A stretch of DNA of 64,000 nt from Lactifluus volemus (Eukaryota > Basidiomycota > Agaricomycetes > Russulales > Russulaceae), in contig WTXI01000035.1 of the NCBI GenBank assembly GCA_022376515.1, positions 186,001 through 250,000 of the forward strand. The letters are read 5' to 3'. Below, piece after piece: positions 12,786-26,100 of this stretch; position 1 is the first letter of the stretch; every line of letters starts with the position of its first letter. The translations under genes and the position numbers were made by a program. The notes under the pieces are model-generated. The model was not told the DNA's origin and did no database searches. It saw only the letters and a list, made by a program, of their open reading frames with translations.

Positions 12786-13464
12786 ACACTCGTCGATAAG
12801 ACAACTGGAACGGAAGTACCCTACCTGTATTGGGAAGCGGTGTGAGTTTAATTCCGAACCTATCTTTCTCGTCTGGCCGTGACTGAATGTTCCTCCTTAG
12901 CGTGAATCCTCACCTCAGAACTGCTGATGTCTCTCGTGCCTCTACTCCTGTAGGCAACGCGGAGACATTCGATCCTTCTCATCCATCAGTGACTCCGGGA
13001 AACTCGATCCTTCTCCCCATAGGCAAAGTTCCGGGCTACTTAGATGCCGCCCTCAAAGCCCTCACCTTTCACACGGAAGCGCGCACCTCGTTCATCACGT
13101 CCGTATCTATTCTCCTCACTTCGAGGACAATGTATCAACGTGGCATATTCGGTCACTGTTCAGATATTGGCTACCGGATCTGCTAAAGCACGAGTACGTC
13201 GCGCTCCGCTTCCTCCCACAGGAGCCGTACGAGCAAGCTGCGCCGATGGTCGTCTCTCCCACGCCTGACGTGGTCACACACGTGTTCATGCTCTTCTGTG
13301 GTGTAGCCTCCGCCGACGTTGAACTTTGGCAATCGGGGAGCGCACTTACGTCCGCGGTAGACGATACAACATCCTGGACGGAGGTTGTCGGAATCGACGC
13401 AGCGTGTGGGCATGATCTGAGGTTGTTCCGTGTGCTGGAGTGGGGTGGAATTGAGATCGAGTGA
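12786..13464 (+). pseudogene. YLYP-motif protein gene, copy B (5' truncated)
   Basis: Only the 3' half remains. It starts at the codons for TLVDKTTGTEV and continues with YLYWEA, an intron, VTPGNSILLPIGKVPGYLDA, a second intron with the unusual GTCCGT donor, and the last exon (LLKHEYVALRFLPQEPYEQA to VLEWGGIEIE, stop TGA at 13462-13464). The N-terminal domain and the VIYLYPP motif are gone, replaced by the GC-rich segment. The remaining frame is open, so loss was by truncation rather than point mutation. It sits about 325 bp upstream of receptor copy 3. Confidence 0.7.
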
Positions 13465-13789
13465 GGGCGATGCCATTTGCGGGAGTGATGATAGATGGGT
13501 AAAGTACTGATACGCAAGGGCCTTGATTTTTGCTGTCGTCAGTGCCCATAATCCTCGGTCTTGGTAACATGAGACGACACCGACAATGACATTTTGTGAA
13601 TCTGCGCATAAAGTTGGCGGGCCTAGCCCGTTGATGTTGTGTCCTGTTTGTTATCAGCGCCCTAAGTCGAAACGTGGGGTGTGTGCTAGTATCTCATATC
13701 CATCTCATCTCTCCTACCCTACTCTTCGCTTCCTTCATACCTATATTTCAGTCTTTGAAGGACATTTCAATACCTAAGAACATACCCAG
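13465..13789 (+). promoter_or_regulatory. Presumed promoter and 5' UTR of receptor copy 3
   Basis: Counterpart of 5504-5841, with small indels. It is pyrimidine-rich near the 3' end and has no gene in it. Role inferred from position. Confidence 0.35.
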
Positions 13790-16700
13790 ATGATCCAAAA
13801 TTCGTATGTCACAGTCTCTCACACCTTATCGCTAATTGTCCTTACCTGAGCTGAGCAGCCCAGGTCCTCAAAGCTCCGGAGTAGGCTCCATCAATCGCGG
13901 CCATGTCAGCGAGACACAACAAATCTCGCTTCCCCTCCAAGTGACCCGTACGTGTCTTTATCATCCCACTCCGACTGTTACTAAAATTTTCTCCCGTTAG
14001 TCCTAAAAGCGCACAATCTTCCCCGTCTCAAGACCCTACTTGGAAGAAAGAGACGGTTTTATGCTACTGTGAACCATGGGGAGAGAACATGGCAGACACA
14101 AGCTGTGCGGAGCGTGGGTCAACGTGTGGAATGGAACGAGAACGTCGACGCTTTGTGAGTCTTGTCATATTTCTGTTCCTACGGATAGCTGAGTCTCCTG
14201 CAGCACTGTACAACCATCCTCCAATATCACCATATCTCTTTATGTGAAGAAGACTGTGGGGACGGACGTCCTTATTGGAAGGCAGGAGATTACCTGTGAT
14301 CCCCGAAATGGTTCGCCTATTTCTTGGAATTCTTAGTGATATTTCTGGCTGAACATGCTACACGAAGAACTTGACGTTGTTCTCGGTCATGCTAGATATA
14401 ATACATCGGAGCCAGCCACAGTATTCCTAACGATCGCCGTGTCAGCAAACACAGGTTCCTCTCTGACTGGCGTAGTCAATACCCCGAACCTTACAACGGC
14501 GGGTCCGGCTATCCTTGTTACCACGGATCCTGATGTCCTTCCCATTAAGAGGGATAGTACTGGGCTGCCAACAGCAGGAGGCCCGACGGTGGAGTCACGT
14601 GACAGAATCCGTGATGCTCAGGAAGCTCTTGACAACATTGACACGATGAAGACGTGGAAAAATGCTGTGAATTCTGTGAAATGGGTAATGGGCGCTGTCA
14701 GTAAAATTGCAGAAGTATGCCCAGCATCGTTTTTGTTAATCCGTCCTGAGCTAACTTCCGCTGCTCAGCTGAACCCTTACGCAACACTAGCATGGAACAT
14801 GCTCTCAAAGATCCCCGAGGTGTCTCCTTGTCTTGTCCCAGGTCGATCTTTGTTCATCCTGCCGCCAGGTTTTGCTACAGCAAGTTCAGCGTGACGATAA
14901 CGTCCAAACACTACTTGAGGCGATAGTCGATGCCTTTGAATTCGCGAAAGAGGCCGACCCGTTACGAGACATCAGGCCGGAGTCTAGGCAAGCAAAGATC
15001 CTAGAGGACATGCTGAGATGCGTCACCGAATGTGCCGAATTTATCACATCGTATGCGGAGGACGTTAGCGTTGGTACGTCGTCTTGGTCTCTCTTGTTGG
15101 TCATTATAAACATGTGGTTACAGGAAAGCGGGTTTTGAAGAATATCGTCGGCCCAGTTGATGAAAAAATTGAACAGCACCGCTCGAACCTCGTCCGACTC
15201 CGAGAAAGTTTCCTTGCTCGTGCTATTGTCATCGCCGAGGTTACTGTGATAGAGGCTGGTGCGTAATTATCATAGTCACACGATCGTTGGATGATCGATC
15301 TCATGGGGAACACAGAGCTGGACGCCAAAATCAGAGAATTGCCTTATAAAGGAGGCTGGCGATTCGGAGATGAGATGCGCTGTCTTCCAGGCACACGCGA
15401 AGACTTCCTGGACCATATTGTCAAGTGGATCGAGAATCCGGAATCTAATCGTGGGCTCGTTCTATTTGGCCAGGCTGGCACGGGAAAGTCTTCGATTGCA
15501 TATGAAATTGCACATCGTTTCCTTAACAGATATCTCGGCTGTTACTTCGCCTTTCTGAGGAAAGAGCAGTCGAGAGAAGAGGCTTATCAGCTGTTCACGA
15601 CAATTGCCCGGGATCTCTCCGATCGTAATCTTGCGTTCAAGCACGCCCTCGGCAGGGTCGTCAAGGATGAATCTTCCCTTCGCAATACCCGAAATTATCG
15701 TACACTTTTTGAATCTCTCCTCGTTGAACCGCTGAAGGACCTGTCGCTCCCTCTCCCGGTTCTTATCGTCATCGACGCATTAGATGAGAGCGGTGATACA
15801 GTCGGACAAACTGGATTACACACGTTTCTCGCGGAACACCTTGCCGACCTCCCACGAGAGTTCCGCATACTCATCACTTCAAGACCAGAGGGTGGTATCG
15901 AACCTGCATTCACAGGAGCATCCTCTGTCGACACGCTCTACATGGATGACAGTGAACTGGCCGCCAAGACGGAGCAAGATATTCTGTTATATCTTGAGAA
16001 GAATCTGCCTCGGGACGTGTTCAAGGAGCATGGTGCTGAACTAGCAAAGGCATCAGAGGGCCTGTTCCAGTGGGCAGCTGCTGCATCCGGGTTCATAAAT
16101 GGCCCTCCTGCCAGTTTTGGCTTCAGCAAGAGAAAGTGTGTACAGCGCCTGTTAGGACACTCTCGAGATGACAGTGGAGAAGATCCGTTGGACAAATTAT
16201 ACAAGGAAATTCTCGAGGGGTACTTCGGACCGCAAGAAGCTCAGATTCTATTTCGTTCCGTCATGGGACAGCTTTTCGCCGCATTCGAACCGCTCTCGAT
16301 AGATTCCTTAATCGCCTTGCGTCGACATGCCCCCATCGATGACGCCGAGGATTCTGATCCTGTCCTTGAAATGCTCCGTCACCTTGGCTCACTGCTGAGT
16401 CACGTGACTTCATCCGACCATACCCGTCCCATCGTTCCTCTCCATACATCATTCCGCGACTTTCTGACGAGCAAGAAGAATGGCATGTCCTATGTGGACC
16501 TTGATGATGCTCATCGTGAATTGGCACATTCCTGCGTTAGCTTGATGCTCGTCAAGCTCAAGTTTAACATTTGCGAGCTCGAGTCATCATACCTTGCGAA
16601 CAGCGATGTCGTAGACCTTCACTCTCGAATTTGCAAACACATTCCACCTGCTCTATCGTATGCCTGCATTTTCTGGGACAATCACTTAGAACATGTTGAT

Positions 16701-19249
16701 TTCGAGCAAGACCTCCTCGCGAAATTTGGATCCCTGTTCGAGACGAAGTTTCTGTTTTGGCTTGAAGTGCTTAGCATCAAGTGCAAAGTGAGGGTTGCTC
16801 TTCCAGCATTGTCTTCTCTGACGACATGGCTACGGTCTGGCAAGAGTAAGGTATGTACATCCCATACTTGAAAATGACATTTACTGACGATGACATCATG
16901 ATACAATTACAACAGGCGTCTCAAAATGCGGAACATTTGATGGCAATTGTGAATGATGGCACCGCATTTGTGCGGTACTTTGGGATGCCTATTGCAAGGA
17001 GCGCACCGCATATCTATATTTCTGCCTTACCATTCGCTCCGTCCTCATCCTACATCGCCAAGCGTTACCTTCATCTATTCCCTCGTACGCTGTGCTTGGA
17101 GCGCGGGCAGTTGTCTCATTGGCCTGCGTTGGAGATGACGATTCGGGCACATGAAGAATCAATCGACTCTGTTGCGTTCTCACCAGATGGGCACCGCATT
17201 GCCTCAGGCTCACGCGATTCCACGATTCGGGTGTGGGATGCCACGACCGGGGAGCTTGTACCAGGCCCGTTTACTGGACACACTGGCAAAATCGAGTCGG
17301 TTGCATTCTCTCCTGGAGGGAAGCACATCGCCTCGGGCTCGAGGGATGGTACGATTCGGGTGTGGGATGCTGCAACAGGAGAGATCTTCGCAGGCCCGTT
17401 CACTCGTCACGCAGGTCAGGTCTATTCTGTGGCATACTCGCCGGATGGGGAGCGCATCGCCTCGGCCTTGCAAGATGGCACCATTTGCGTATGGGATGTT
17501 GCAAAAGGAATCGTCGTGGCAGGGCCGTTTACTGGACATACTGCATGGGTCGGTTGTGTTGCATTCTCGCCGGACGGGAAGCGCATCGTCTCATCCTCGG
17601 GAGATTGCACAATTCGGGTGTGGGATGCCGCCACTGGAGAGGTTGTAGCAGGCCCGTTCGCTAGACACACGGATGATGCCTACGTGGTTGCTTTCTCACC
17701 AAACGGGCAGCTCATCGCCTCGGCCTCGACAGATTGCATGGTTCACGTATGGGATGCTGAGACAGGAGAAGTCATAGTAGGACCATTTATTGGACACACC
17801 GACCGCGTCTACTCTGTTGCATTTTCCCCAGATGGGCAGCTCATTGCCTCTGCCTCCTTCGATTATACGATTCGTGTGTGGGATTCCGCGACAGGAAACG
17901 TTGTAGCAGGACCGTTTATTGGACACACCAATCCTGTCACTTCTGTTGCATTCTCTCCCGACGGACAACGCATCACATCGGCCTCGTTCGATCGCACAGT
18001 TCGTGTGTGGGGCGCCACAGCAGACATCGTAGTCGACTCTCTTCCTGGTCACACCAATCGGGTCTATGCTGTTGCATTCTCACCGGATGGCCGGCGCGTT
18101 GCGTCAGCCTCATTCGATCATACAATTTGCGTGTGGGATACAACAACAGGGCAAGTCGCGTCGGGCCCATTTACTGGACACACCGGTCGGGTTTATTCGG
18201 TTGCATTCTCACCAGATGGGCAGCAAATTGCCTCAGCCTCGGCGGATCGCACGATTCGTGTGTGGGATGCTGTAACAGGAGAGATGGTAGTAGGCCCGTT
18301 TACTGGACACACCGATGAGATCAATTCTGTTGCATTCTCGCCAGACGGGCGGCGTATTGCCTCAGCTTCGGATGACGACACCATTCACATCTGGGATGCC
18401 ACCACAGGAGTGGTCGTTGTGGGCCCATTTTATGGACACACCGATCTAGTTTTTTCCGTTGCATTCTCGCCGGACGGGAAGCGTATTGTATCGGCCTCTG
18501 CAGATGGCACGATTCGTGTGTGGGATGCTGAAAATGGAGAGGCCAAAGGAGACGCATTTACTGGACACACTGAGCTGGTCAGATCTGTTGCATTTTCTCC
18601 AGATGGGATGCAAATCGCTTCGGCCTCGAAAGATTGCACGATTCGCGTATGGGATGCTGCAACAGGAGAGGTCATGGTAACACCATTCACAGGACATACA
18701 GATGAGGTCGGCTCTGTTGCTTTCTCGCCCGATGGGCAACGTATCGCCTCAGCCTCAAACGATCGCACGATTCGCGTGTGGAATTCTGCCACAGGAGAGG
18801 CCATCGGATGCCCATTTACAGGCCATACGGGTCGGGTGTTTTGTGTTGCATTCTCAACAGACGGGCGGTACATTGCTTCGGCCTCGGAAGATAACACGAT
18901 TCGCCTATGGGATGCTCCAACAGTAGCAAAGCCGCTTCCTGGATACACCGAATCGGTCGACTCTGTTGTAGTGTCGTCGGACATTACGGGCCGGACCTCA
19001 CACAATCACACGGTTTGTGCCAAAACAGAATATATTGGGAAGGACGACATTATGAACAAATTTCTAATTAATAGTGATGGGTGGATGTGTGGGGAAAAGG
19101 GAGAACTTCTTTTGTGGATTCCCCAGGTTCACCGACCATATTTTCATAGGTCCAACACTGTTTGGATAGCAGGCAGATACGAAACTTGGCTTGAACTGGA
19201 AAAACTTGTACATGGATCAGATTGGGCTACAGTACATCACGATGTCTAA
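13790..19249 (+). CDS. C2-helical-NACHT-WD40 NOD-like receptor, copy 3 (complete)
   Basis: The ten exons are 13790-13803, 13859-13947, 14001-14154, 14204-14310, 14368-14714, 14769-14819, 14869-15073, 15124-15258, 15316-16850 and 16916-19249, giving 1,656 aa. All intron positions and phases match copy 2. Exon 5 is 12 nt shorter than in copy 2, because copy 2 has an extra GGH-type insertion in the C2-to-helical linker. Walker A GQAGTGKS, Walker B LIVIDALDES and 14 WD40 repeats are all present, with no stop. Relative to the other copies, changes in the WD40 part cluster at the three residues after GHT and at the residue before TIRVWD. Those positions lie on the propeller top face in this family and are known to vary in incompatibility receptors. 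Confidence 0.88.
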
Positions 19250-19815
19250 ATAGCGTCGGTTGCAGTTATTTTTTTATTTCAAAATCCCTGTACTCACGAG
19301 ACTGTACCTGTTACTATTACTATGATCTAGTGGCTGACCTGTTTATATATCACTCTCTGCGTGATTGTCTAAGGCGCTCTCAGACTTGCTCGCGCTGGCC
19401 CACCTTTTACCATGAACTACACCTCTAGGGGCCGCCTACCCCTGGAGCTGCGTCTAGATGACGCTGACGACCATTCCAGGTACAGAGCACCGAGAATTTG
19501 TAGGAGGTATGATGAGTGTACTCGGGAGCAAGTGGAGTAGCATCATGTACGCGAAGATGAGCACCTGGTGCTAGGTTGTTTGCGTGGCTTGTACGCAGCC
19601 AGGAACATGAGATACACGTCGTTCTTCTTGAGCATGTGAAGCTGCTGCAAGTCTTCGACGCAATAAGTCATTCTTACTCCTGTTGGGCCACGAAAGAGAT
19701 AGAGCACCTCGATTTCCTCGGCATCGCCGTCACGTCGGCCCTTGTTGGGGCGCACTTCAAGTTCGACTGCGGGGCCAGACGGAGTGCGTCATCGTAACGA
19801 GTCTCTAGCTAAAAA
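19250..19815 (+). pseudogene. Conserved post-receptor block R3
   Basis: Third copy of the block after the receptor. The 73-aa frame is at 19576-19797 and is nearly identical to R1 (LVRSQEHEIHVVLLEHVKLL, then AVTSALVGAHFKFDCGAR). It is closer to R1 than to R2. Confidence 0.4.
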
Positions 19816-21976
19816 TCATAAACCGGCTTTGGAATATTCAGAGAATTCTGATTGTAGTTCCGTAACATAATTCGTCTTACCTTTTTGTGGTGGGACCTTA
19901 GTTTCCGTCATCAGTGATCACGTGAGCAGAAATTTTGACCCAGTGGTCCCAGTCAACTGGCAGCCGCATCTTAAGCACCTTATATCAAAAGGCCACCTAA
20001 CATAACGCCCTCTTGTGGGGACATGAACCACAGGTAGTGACTCATGAACGAGAAGGCGATGATTGGCATGGCGGCCAACTATGATTGAACGTATTGAACT
20101 TCGAAACTGAGCGGTGAGTTGTGAAGGTGGGAAATTGGTAAAACAGACATTTTTCATGGCCTGACTCGGACTGAGTCATCCGAGTCGAGCAACAGAGCGA
20201 GGCGCCTTGCGCATGGCTCGCCCGCAGTCAGCTCGGGGAGGTGGGATGTTTTTGTGCCCGGGTAGACCCATCCGAGGTGTGAAAGGGTCGCTTGGATCCG
20301 GTGTCATTGATTTCTCAAGGGCATCGGGACAGGAAATGCGGAGATGATAGGCAGCAAGGAAGGCAGAGTGAGGTTCGAGTCGGAGTGCAGGGAGTGCGTT
20401 GGTGTGGCCATGGATTTGCTGGGGAGGTCGATCTGTTACACGGGACAAGTAAGGAATCAGTGATTGGGGAGATCACGGGAGGAGTGTCCCTACAGCAGTG
20501 CTCGCCTATGTCGGGAGGGTCATAAAGTATTCCTGAGTGGAGATGCTGCAACGCAACGGAGGGTGCCTTTGGTTGTCTGGAATTGGCGGCACTTGAACGG
20601 CGAGTGGAGGTTTCGATGCGGGAGGAATGAGGAGCGGGAAGATGAAACGATGGAGGATGATATCAAAGAGGACTGTGTGTAACAGACGATTCACTGCTAT
20701 AAGTGAAGTCACTGCCTCCGATAGTGGCCGTCCTCCACTGATCGACATCACTATAAGAAATGACGGACTTGTTCCCTGGACTACGCTTGGAATAGGGTAC
20801 AACAACGCCATCATATCTAGAAGGATAGGCACACACCTGGGCGTGAGGCTGCGCTTCCCTTGGAGAGATGAACTTGGTCTCTTTTCTCTACTTTGAGATG
20901 GCAAAGGGCTTCTTCGACGAGTATGAGAAGATTTGGTAAGCCAAACTCAAGGAGGGTGCTGAAGTCTGACTTGCTGCTGTGACTGAGAGATGCTACATTA
21001 GAAACACTTATCATTCGGTATATTGAGCCCTCTCCAATGTTCCTTGTGAGCTACATGCCCCATCGGGTGACTATTGACCCTAAGGAAAAGGCACATGCGT
21101 ACTTGACGTTGACCGTAGTTTGCTGGAGTAGTTGAATATATGAAAAAGCTCGGGCGGGTGCTGCACCGGTACGTAATGGCATATATGAGAGGAGCGTGGC
21201 CAGGAACACCGCAGACCCGATGAAAGCAACATGGTACGGTATCGGGCAGCGCATACAGAGGATGTGAGATTAGCGCTGTGCTCGGCCCCGGCAAAAAACT
21301 GTGAGCCGGTCAAAGCCCAAGCCCTTGCATGTCGTGCAACCGGAGGGCGTCATTTTTAAGATGGGCAGGCATGTGCTCGAATGGCAGAAGTGGAAGATGT
21401 ACATTGGTGGATTACTCGTAACAGTTTCCTAACGATCTACATGCGCTGATTTGTGCCTCTGAATGGTGCCCATGAATGTAGACTTTAGCCACCGTGAAAG
21501 AATTGCGCTCTTGGCGATCACATGGAGTCTTGTTCCCGTTATTTTACTGTCCCTCGCTCACAGTGATGGTGGTTCCCTATGGCGCACCCGAGTATCCTCA
21601 TCCGTGAAAGTTTTGCTTTTGATAGATGTACTGAGATGACCAATGGAAGAACTAGAGAAAGAAGCTGATATAGACCCTCAATTAGAGTATAACATTCTAC
21701 TGTGATCTTACTCTACCCACCTCCCACCGTCATATAATGCACCTCTCACCTCGCATCCGTAGCAGTTGTACCAGTGTGGCGGAGAGCGGTACGTGAGTCC
21801 CACTCTCCACCATTCCTTGTATTTATCCGAGATAAAAGAGGTTCAAAAGGGTCCGAGATCAAACAAATCTATTGCGAAATGAGGAGTTTACTCTCGGAAA
21901 ACATCGAACGGTCGGGCAAGTCGAGGAATCTGAGGAAGGAAAAAAATGTTACGTAACCTTTTGATGGTTCCTGCGC
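19816..21976. other. Unit spacer remnant followed by ~1.8 kb of unique sequence
   Basis: From 19816 to about 20170 the sequence matches the unit spacer; homology ends at GGCCTGACTCGGACT. The stretch 20171-21976 is found nowhere else in the window and pushes YLYP copy C about 1.8 kb further away. It holds short frames on both strands (the longest minus-strand one is 20506-20904) but nothing I recognise, and no terminal repeats or target-site duplication that I can see. Confidence 0.4.
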
Positions 21977-22151
21977 ATATATCCCGCCAGCCAGACCCCG
22001 TGAACCCCAGCCCGCCCCCGTTCTTCTTGCTCAGGCTGCCAACACGACACGCAAGCCGCGGCTGCCACAGCACCTAGCTCGGGGCTCGAGCGCCGTAGCC
22101 GCGGCGCAGCTCCCTCTCCACGCTCACTCTCACCACGCTTCTCCCCGCTAC
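21977..22151. repeat. Second copy of the GC-rich segment, joined to YLYP copy C
   Basis: Near-identical to 12609-12785, with the same right-hand junction to the YLYP gene but a different left-hand neighbour. Copies B and C therefore derive from one already-chimeric ancestor, and the left flank was later exchanged or expanded in C. Confidence 0.6.
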
Positions 22152-22831
22152 CACACTCGTCGATAAGACAACTGGAACGGAAGTACCCTACCTGTATTGG
22201 GAAGCGGTGTGAGTTTAATTCCGAACCTATCTTTCTCGTCTGGCCGTGACTGAATGTTCCTCCTTAGCGTGAATCCTCACCTCAGAACTCCTGATGTCTC
22301 TCGTGCCTCTACTCCTGTAGGCAACGCGGAGACATTCGATCCTTCTCATCCATCAGTGACTCCGGGAAACTCGATCCTTCTCCCCATAGGCAAAGTTCCG
22401 GGCTACTTAGATGCCGCCCTCAAAGCCCTCACCTTGCACACGGAAGCGCGCACCTCGTTCATCACGTCCGTATCTATTCTCCTCACTTCGAGTACAATGT
22501 ATCAACGTGGCATATTCGATGACTGTTCAGATATTGGCTACCGGATCTGCTAAAGCACGAGTACGTCGCGCTCCGCTTCCTCCCACAGGAGTCGTACGAG
22601 CAAGCTGCGCCGATGGTCGTCTGTCCCACGCCTGACGTGGTCACACACGTGTTCATGCTCTTCTGTGGTGTAGCCTCCGCCGACGTTGAACTTTGGCAAT
22701 CGGCGAGCGCACTTACGTCCGCGGTAGACGATACAACATCCTGGACGGAGGTTGTCGGAATCGACGCAGCGTGTGGGCATGATCTGAGGTTGTTCCGTGT
22801 GCTGGAGTAGGGTGGAATTGAGATCGAGTGA
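22152..22831 (+). pseudogene. YLYP-motif protein gene, copy C (5' truncated, extra stop)
   Basis: Same truncated 3' half as copy B, starting at TLVDKTTGTEV. In addition a TGG codon near the end has become TAG (22808-22810), so the frame stops at FRVLE instead of running through WGGIEIE to the ancestral TGA at 22829-22831. It precedes receptor copy 4. Confidence 0.7.
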
Positions 22832-23156
22832 GGGCGATGCCATTTGCGGAAGTGATGATAGATGGGTAAAGTACTGATACGCAAGGGCTTTGATTTTTGC
22901 TGTCGTTAACGCCCATGATTCTCAGTCTTGGTAACATGAGACGACACCGACAATGACATTTTGTGAATCTGCGCATAAAGTTGGCGGGCCTAGCCCGTTG
23001 ATGTTGTGTCCTGTTTGTTCTCAGCGCCCTAAGTCGAAACGTGGGGTGTGTGCTAGTATCTCATATCCATCTCATCTCTCGTACCCTACTCTTCCCTTCC
23101 TTCATACCTATATTTCAGTCTTCGAAGCACATTTCAATACCTAAGAACATACCCAC
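22832..23156 (+). promoter_or_regulatory. Presumed promoter and 5' UTR of receptor copy 4
   Basis: Counterpart of 5504-5841 and 13465-13789, very close to the latter. Pyrimidine-rich before the start; no gene. Role inferred. Confidence 0.35.
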
Positions 23157-26100
23157 ATGATCCAAAATTCGTATGTCACAATCTCTCACACCTTATCGCT
23201 ACTTGTCCTTACCTGAGCTGAGCAGCCCAGGTCCTCAAAGCTCCGGAGTAGGCTCCATCAATCGCGGCCATGTCAGCGAGACGCAACAAATCTCGCTTCC
23301 CCTCCAAGTGACCCGTACGTGTCTTTATCATCCCACTCCGACTGTTACTAAAATTTTCTCCCGTTAGTCCTAAAAGCGCACAATCTTCCCCGTCTCAAGA
23401 CCCTCCTTGGAAGAAAGAGACGATTTTATGCTACTGTGAACCATGGGGAGAGAACATGGCAGACACAAGCTGTGCGGAGCGTGGCTCAACGTGCGGAATG
23501 GAACGAGAACGTGGACGCTTTGTGAATCTTGTCATATTTGTGTTCCTACGGATAGCTGAGTCTCCTGCAGCACTGTACAACCATTCTCCAGTATCACCAT
23601 AACTCTTTATGTGAAGAAGACTGTGGGGACAGACGTCCTTATTGGAAGTCAGGAGATTACCTGTGAACCCCGAAATGGTTCGCATATTTCTTGGAATTCT
23701 TAGTGACATTTCTGGCTGAACATCCTACACGAAGAATTTGACGTTGTTCTCGATCATGCTGGACATAATACATCGGAGCCAGCCACAGTATTCCTAACGA
23801 TCGCCGTGTCAGCAAACACAGGTTCCTCTCTGGCTGGGGTAGTCAATACCTCGCACCCTACAACGACGGATCCAGCTAGCACTGTTGCTACGCGTCCTAA
23901 TGTCCTTTCCATTAAGAGGGATATCACTGGGCTGCCAACAGCAGGAGGCCCGACGGTGGAGTCACGTGACAGAATCCGTCATGCTCAGGAAGTTCTTGAC
24001 AACATTGACACGATGAAGACGTGGAAGAATGCTGTGAATGCTGTGAAATGGGTAATGGGCGCTGTCAGTAAAATTGCAGAAGTATGCCCAGTATCGTTTT
24101 TGTTAATCCGTCCTGAGCTAACTTCCCCTGCTCAGCTGAACCCTTATGCAACACTAGCATGGAACATGCTCTCAAAGATCCCCGAGGTGCGTCTCCTTAT
24201 CATGTCCCAGGACGACATCTCACTCTTTCTTGTTCACCTTGCCGCCAGGTTTTGCTACAGCAAGTTCAGCGTGACGATAATGTCCAAACACTACTTGAGG
24301 CGATAGTCGATGCTTTTGAATTCGCGGAAGAGGCCGACCCGTTACGAGGCATCAGGCCGGAGTCTAGGCAAGCAAAGATCCTAGAGGACATGCTGAGATG
24401 CGTCACCGAATGTGCCGAATTTATCACATCGTATGCGGAGGACGTTAACGTTGGTACGTCGTCTTGGTCTCTCTTGTTGGTCATTATAAACATGTGGTTA
24501 CAGGAAAGCGGGTCTTGAAGAATATCGTCGGCCCAGTTGATGAAAAAATTGAACAGCACCGCTCGAACCTCGTCCGACTGCGAGAAAGTTTCCTTGCTCG
24601 TGCTATTGTCATCGCCGAGGTTACTGTGATAGAGGCTGGTGCGTAATTATCATAGTTACACGATCGTTGGATGATCGATCTCATGGGGAACACAGAGCTG
24701 GACGCCAAAATCAGAGAATTGCCTTATAAAGGAGGCTGGCGATACGGAGATGAGATGCGCTGTCTTCCAGGCACACGCGAAGACTTCCTGGACCATATTG
24801 TCAAGTGGATCGAGAATCCGGAATCTAATCGTGGGCTCGTTCTATTTGGCCAGGCTGGCACGGGAAAGTCTTCGATTGCATATGAAATTGCACATCGTTT
24901 CCTTAACAAATATCTCGGCTGTTACTTCGCCTTTCTGAGGAAAGAGCAGTCGAGAGACGAGGCTTATCAGCTGTTCACGACAATTGCACGGGATCTCTCC
25001 GATCGTAATCTTGCGTTCAAGCACGCCCTCGGCAGGGTCGTCAAGGATGAATCTTCCCTTCGCAATACCCGAAATTATCGTACACTTTTCGAATCTCTCC
25101 TCGTTGAACCGCTGAAGGACCTGTCGCTCCCTCTCCCGGTTCTTATCGTCATCGACGCATTGGATGAGAGCGGAGATGCAGTCGGACAAGCTGGATTACA
25201 CACGTTTCTCGCGGAACACCTTGCCGACCTCCCACGAGAGTTCCGCATACTCATCACGTCAAGACCAGAGGGTGGTATCGAACCTGCATTCACAGGAGCA
25301 TCGTCTGTCGACACGCTCTACATGGATGACAGTGAACTGGCCGCCAAGACGGAGCAAGATATTCTGTTATATCTCCAGAAGAATCTGCCTCGGGACGTGT
25401 TCAAGGAGCATGGTGCTGAACTAGCAAAGGCATCAGAGGGCCTGTTCCAGTGGGCAGCTGCTGCATCTGGGTTCATAAATGGCCCCCTGCCAGTTTTGGC
25501 TTCAGCAAGAGAAAGTGTGTTCAGCGCCTGTTGGGACACTCTCGAGATGACAGTGGAGAAGATCCGTTGGACAAATTATACAAAGAAATTCTCGAGGGGT
25601 ACTTCGAACCTCAAGAAGCTCAGATTCTATTTCGTTCTGTCATGGGACAGCTTCTTGCTGCAACCGAACCGCTCTCGATAGATTCCTTAATCGCCTTGCG
25701 TCGACATGCCCCCATCGATGACGCCGAGGATTCTGATCCTGTCCTTGAAATGCTCCGTCACCTCGGCTCACTGCTGAGTCACGTGACTTCATCCGATCAC
25801 ACGCGTCCCATCATTCCTCTCCATACATCATTCCGCGACTTTCTGACGAACAAGAAGAATCACATGTTTTATGTGGACCTTGACGATGCGCATCGTGAAT
25901 TGGCACATTCCTGCGTTAGCTTGATGCTCGTCAAGCTCAAGTTTAACATTTGCGAGCTCGAGTCATCATACCTTGCGAACAGCGATGTCGTAGACCTTCA
26001 CTCTCGAATTTGCAAACACATTCCACCTGCTCTATCGTATGCCTGCATTTTCTGGGACAATCACTTAGGACATGTTGATTTCGAGCAAGACCTCTTCGGG

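Noticed and set aside
20171..21976. Unique 1.8-kb stretch as a transposable element
   Set aside because: I found no terminal repeats, target-site duplication or transposase/reverse-transcriptase motifs; left as unique sequence.
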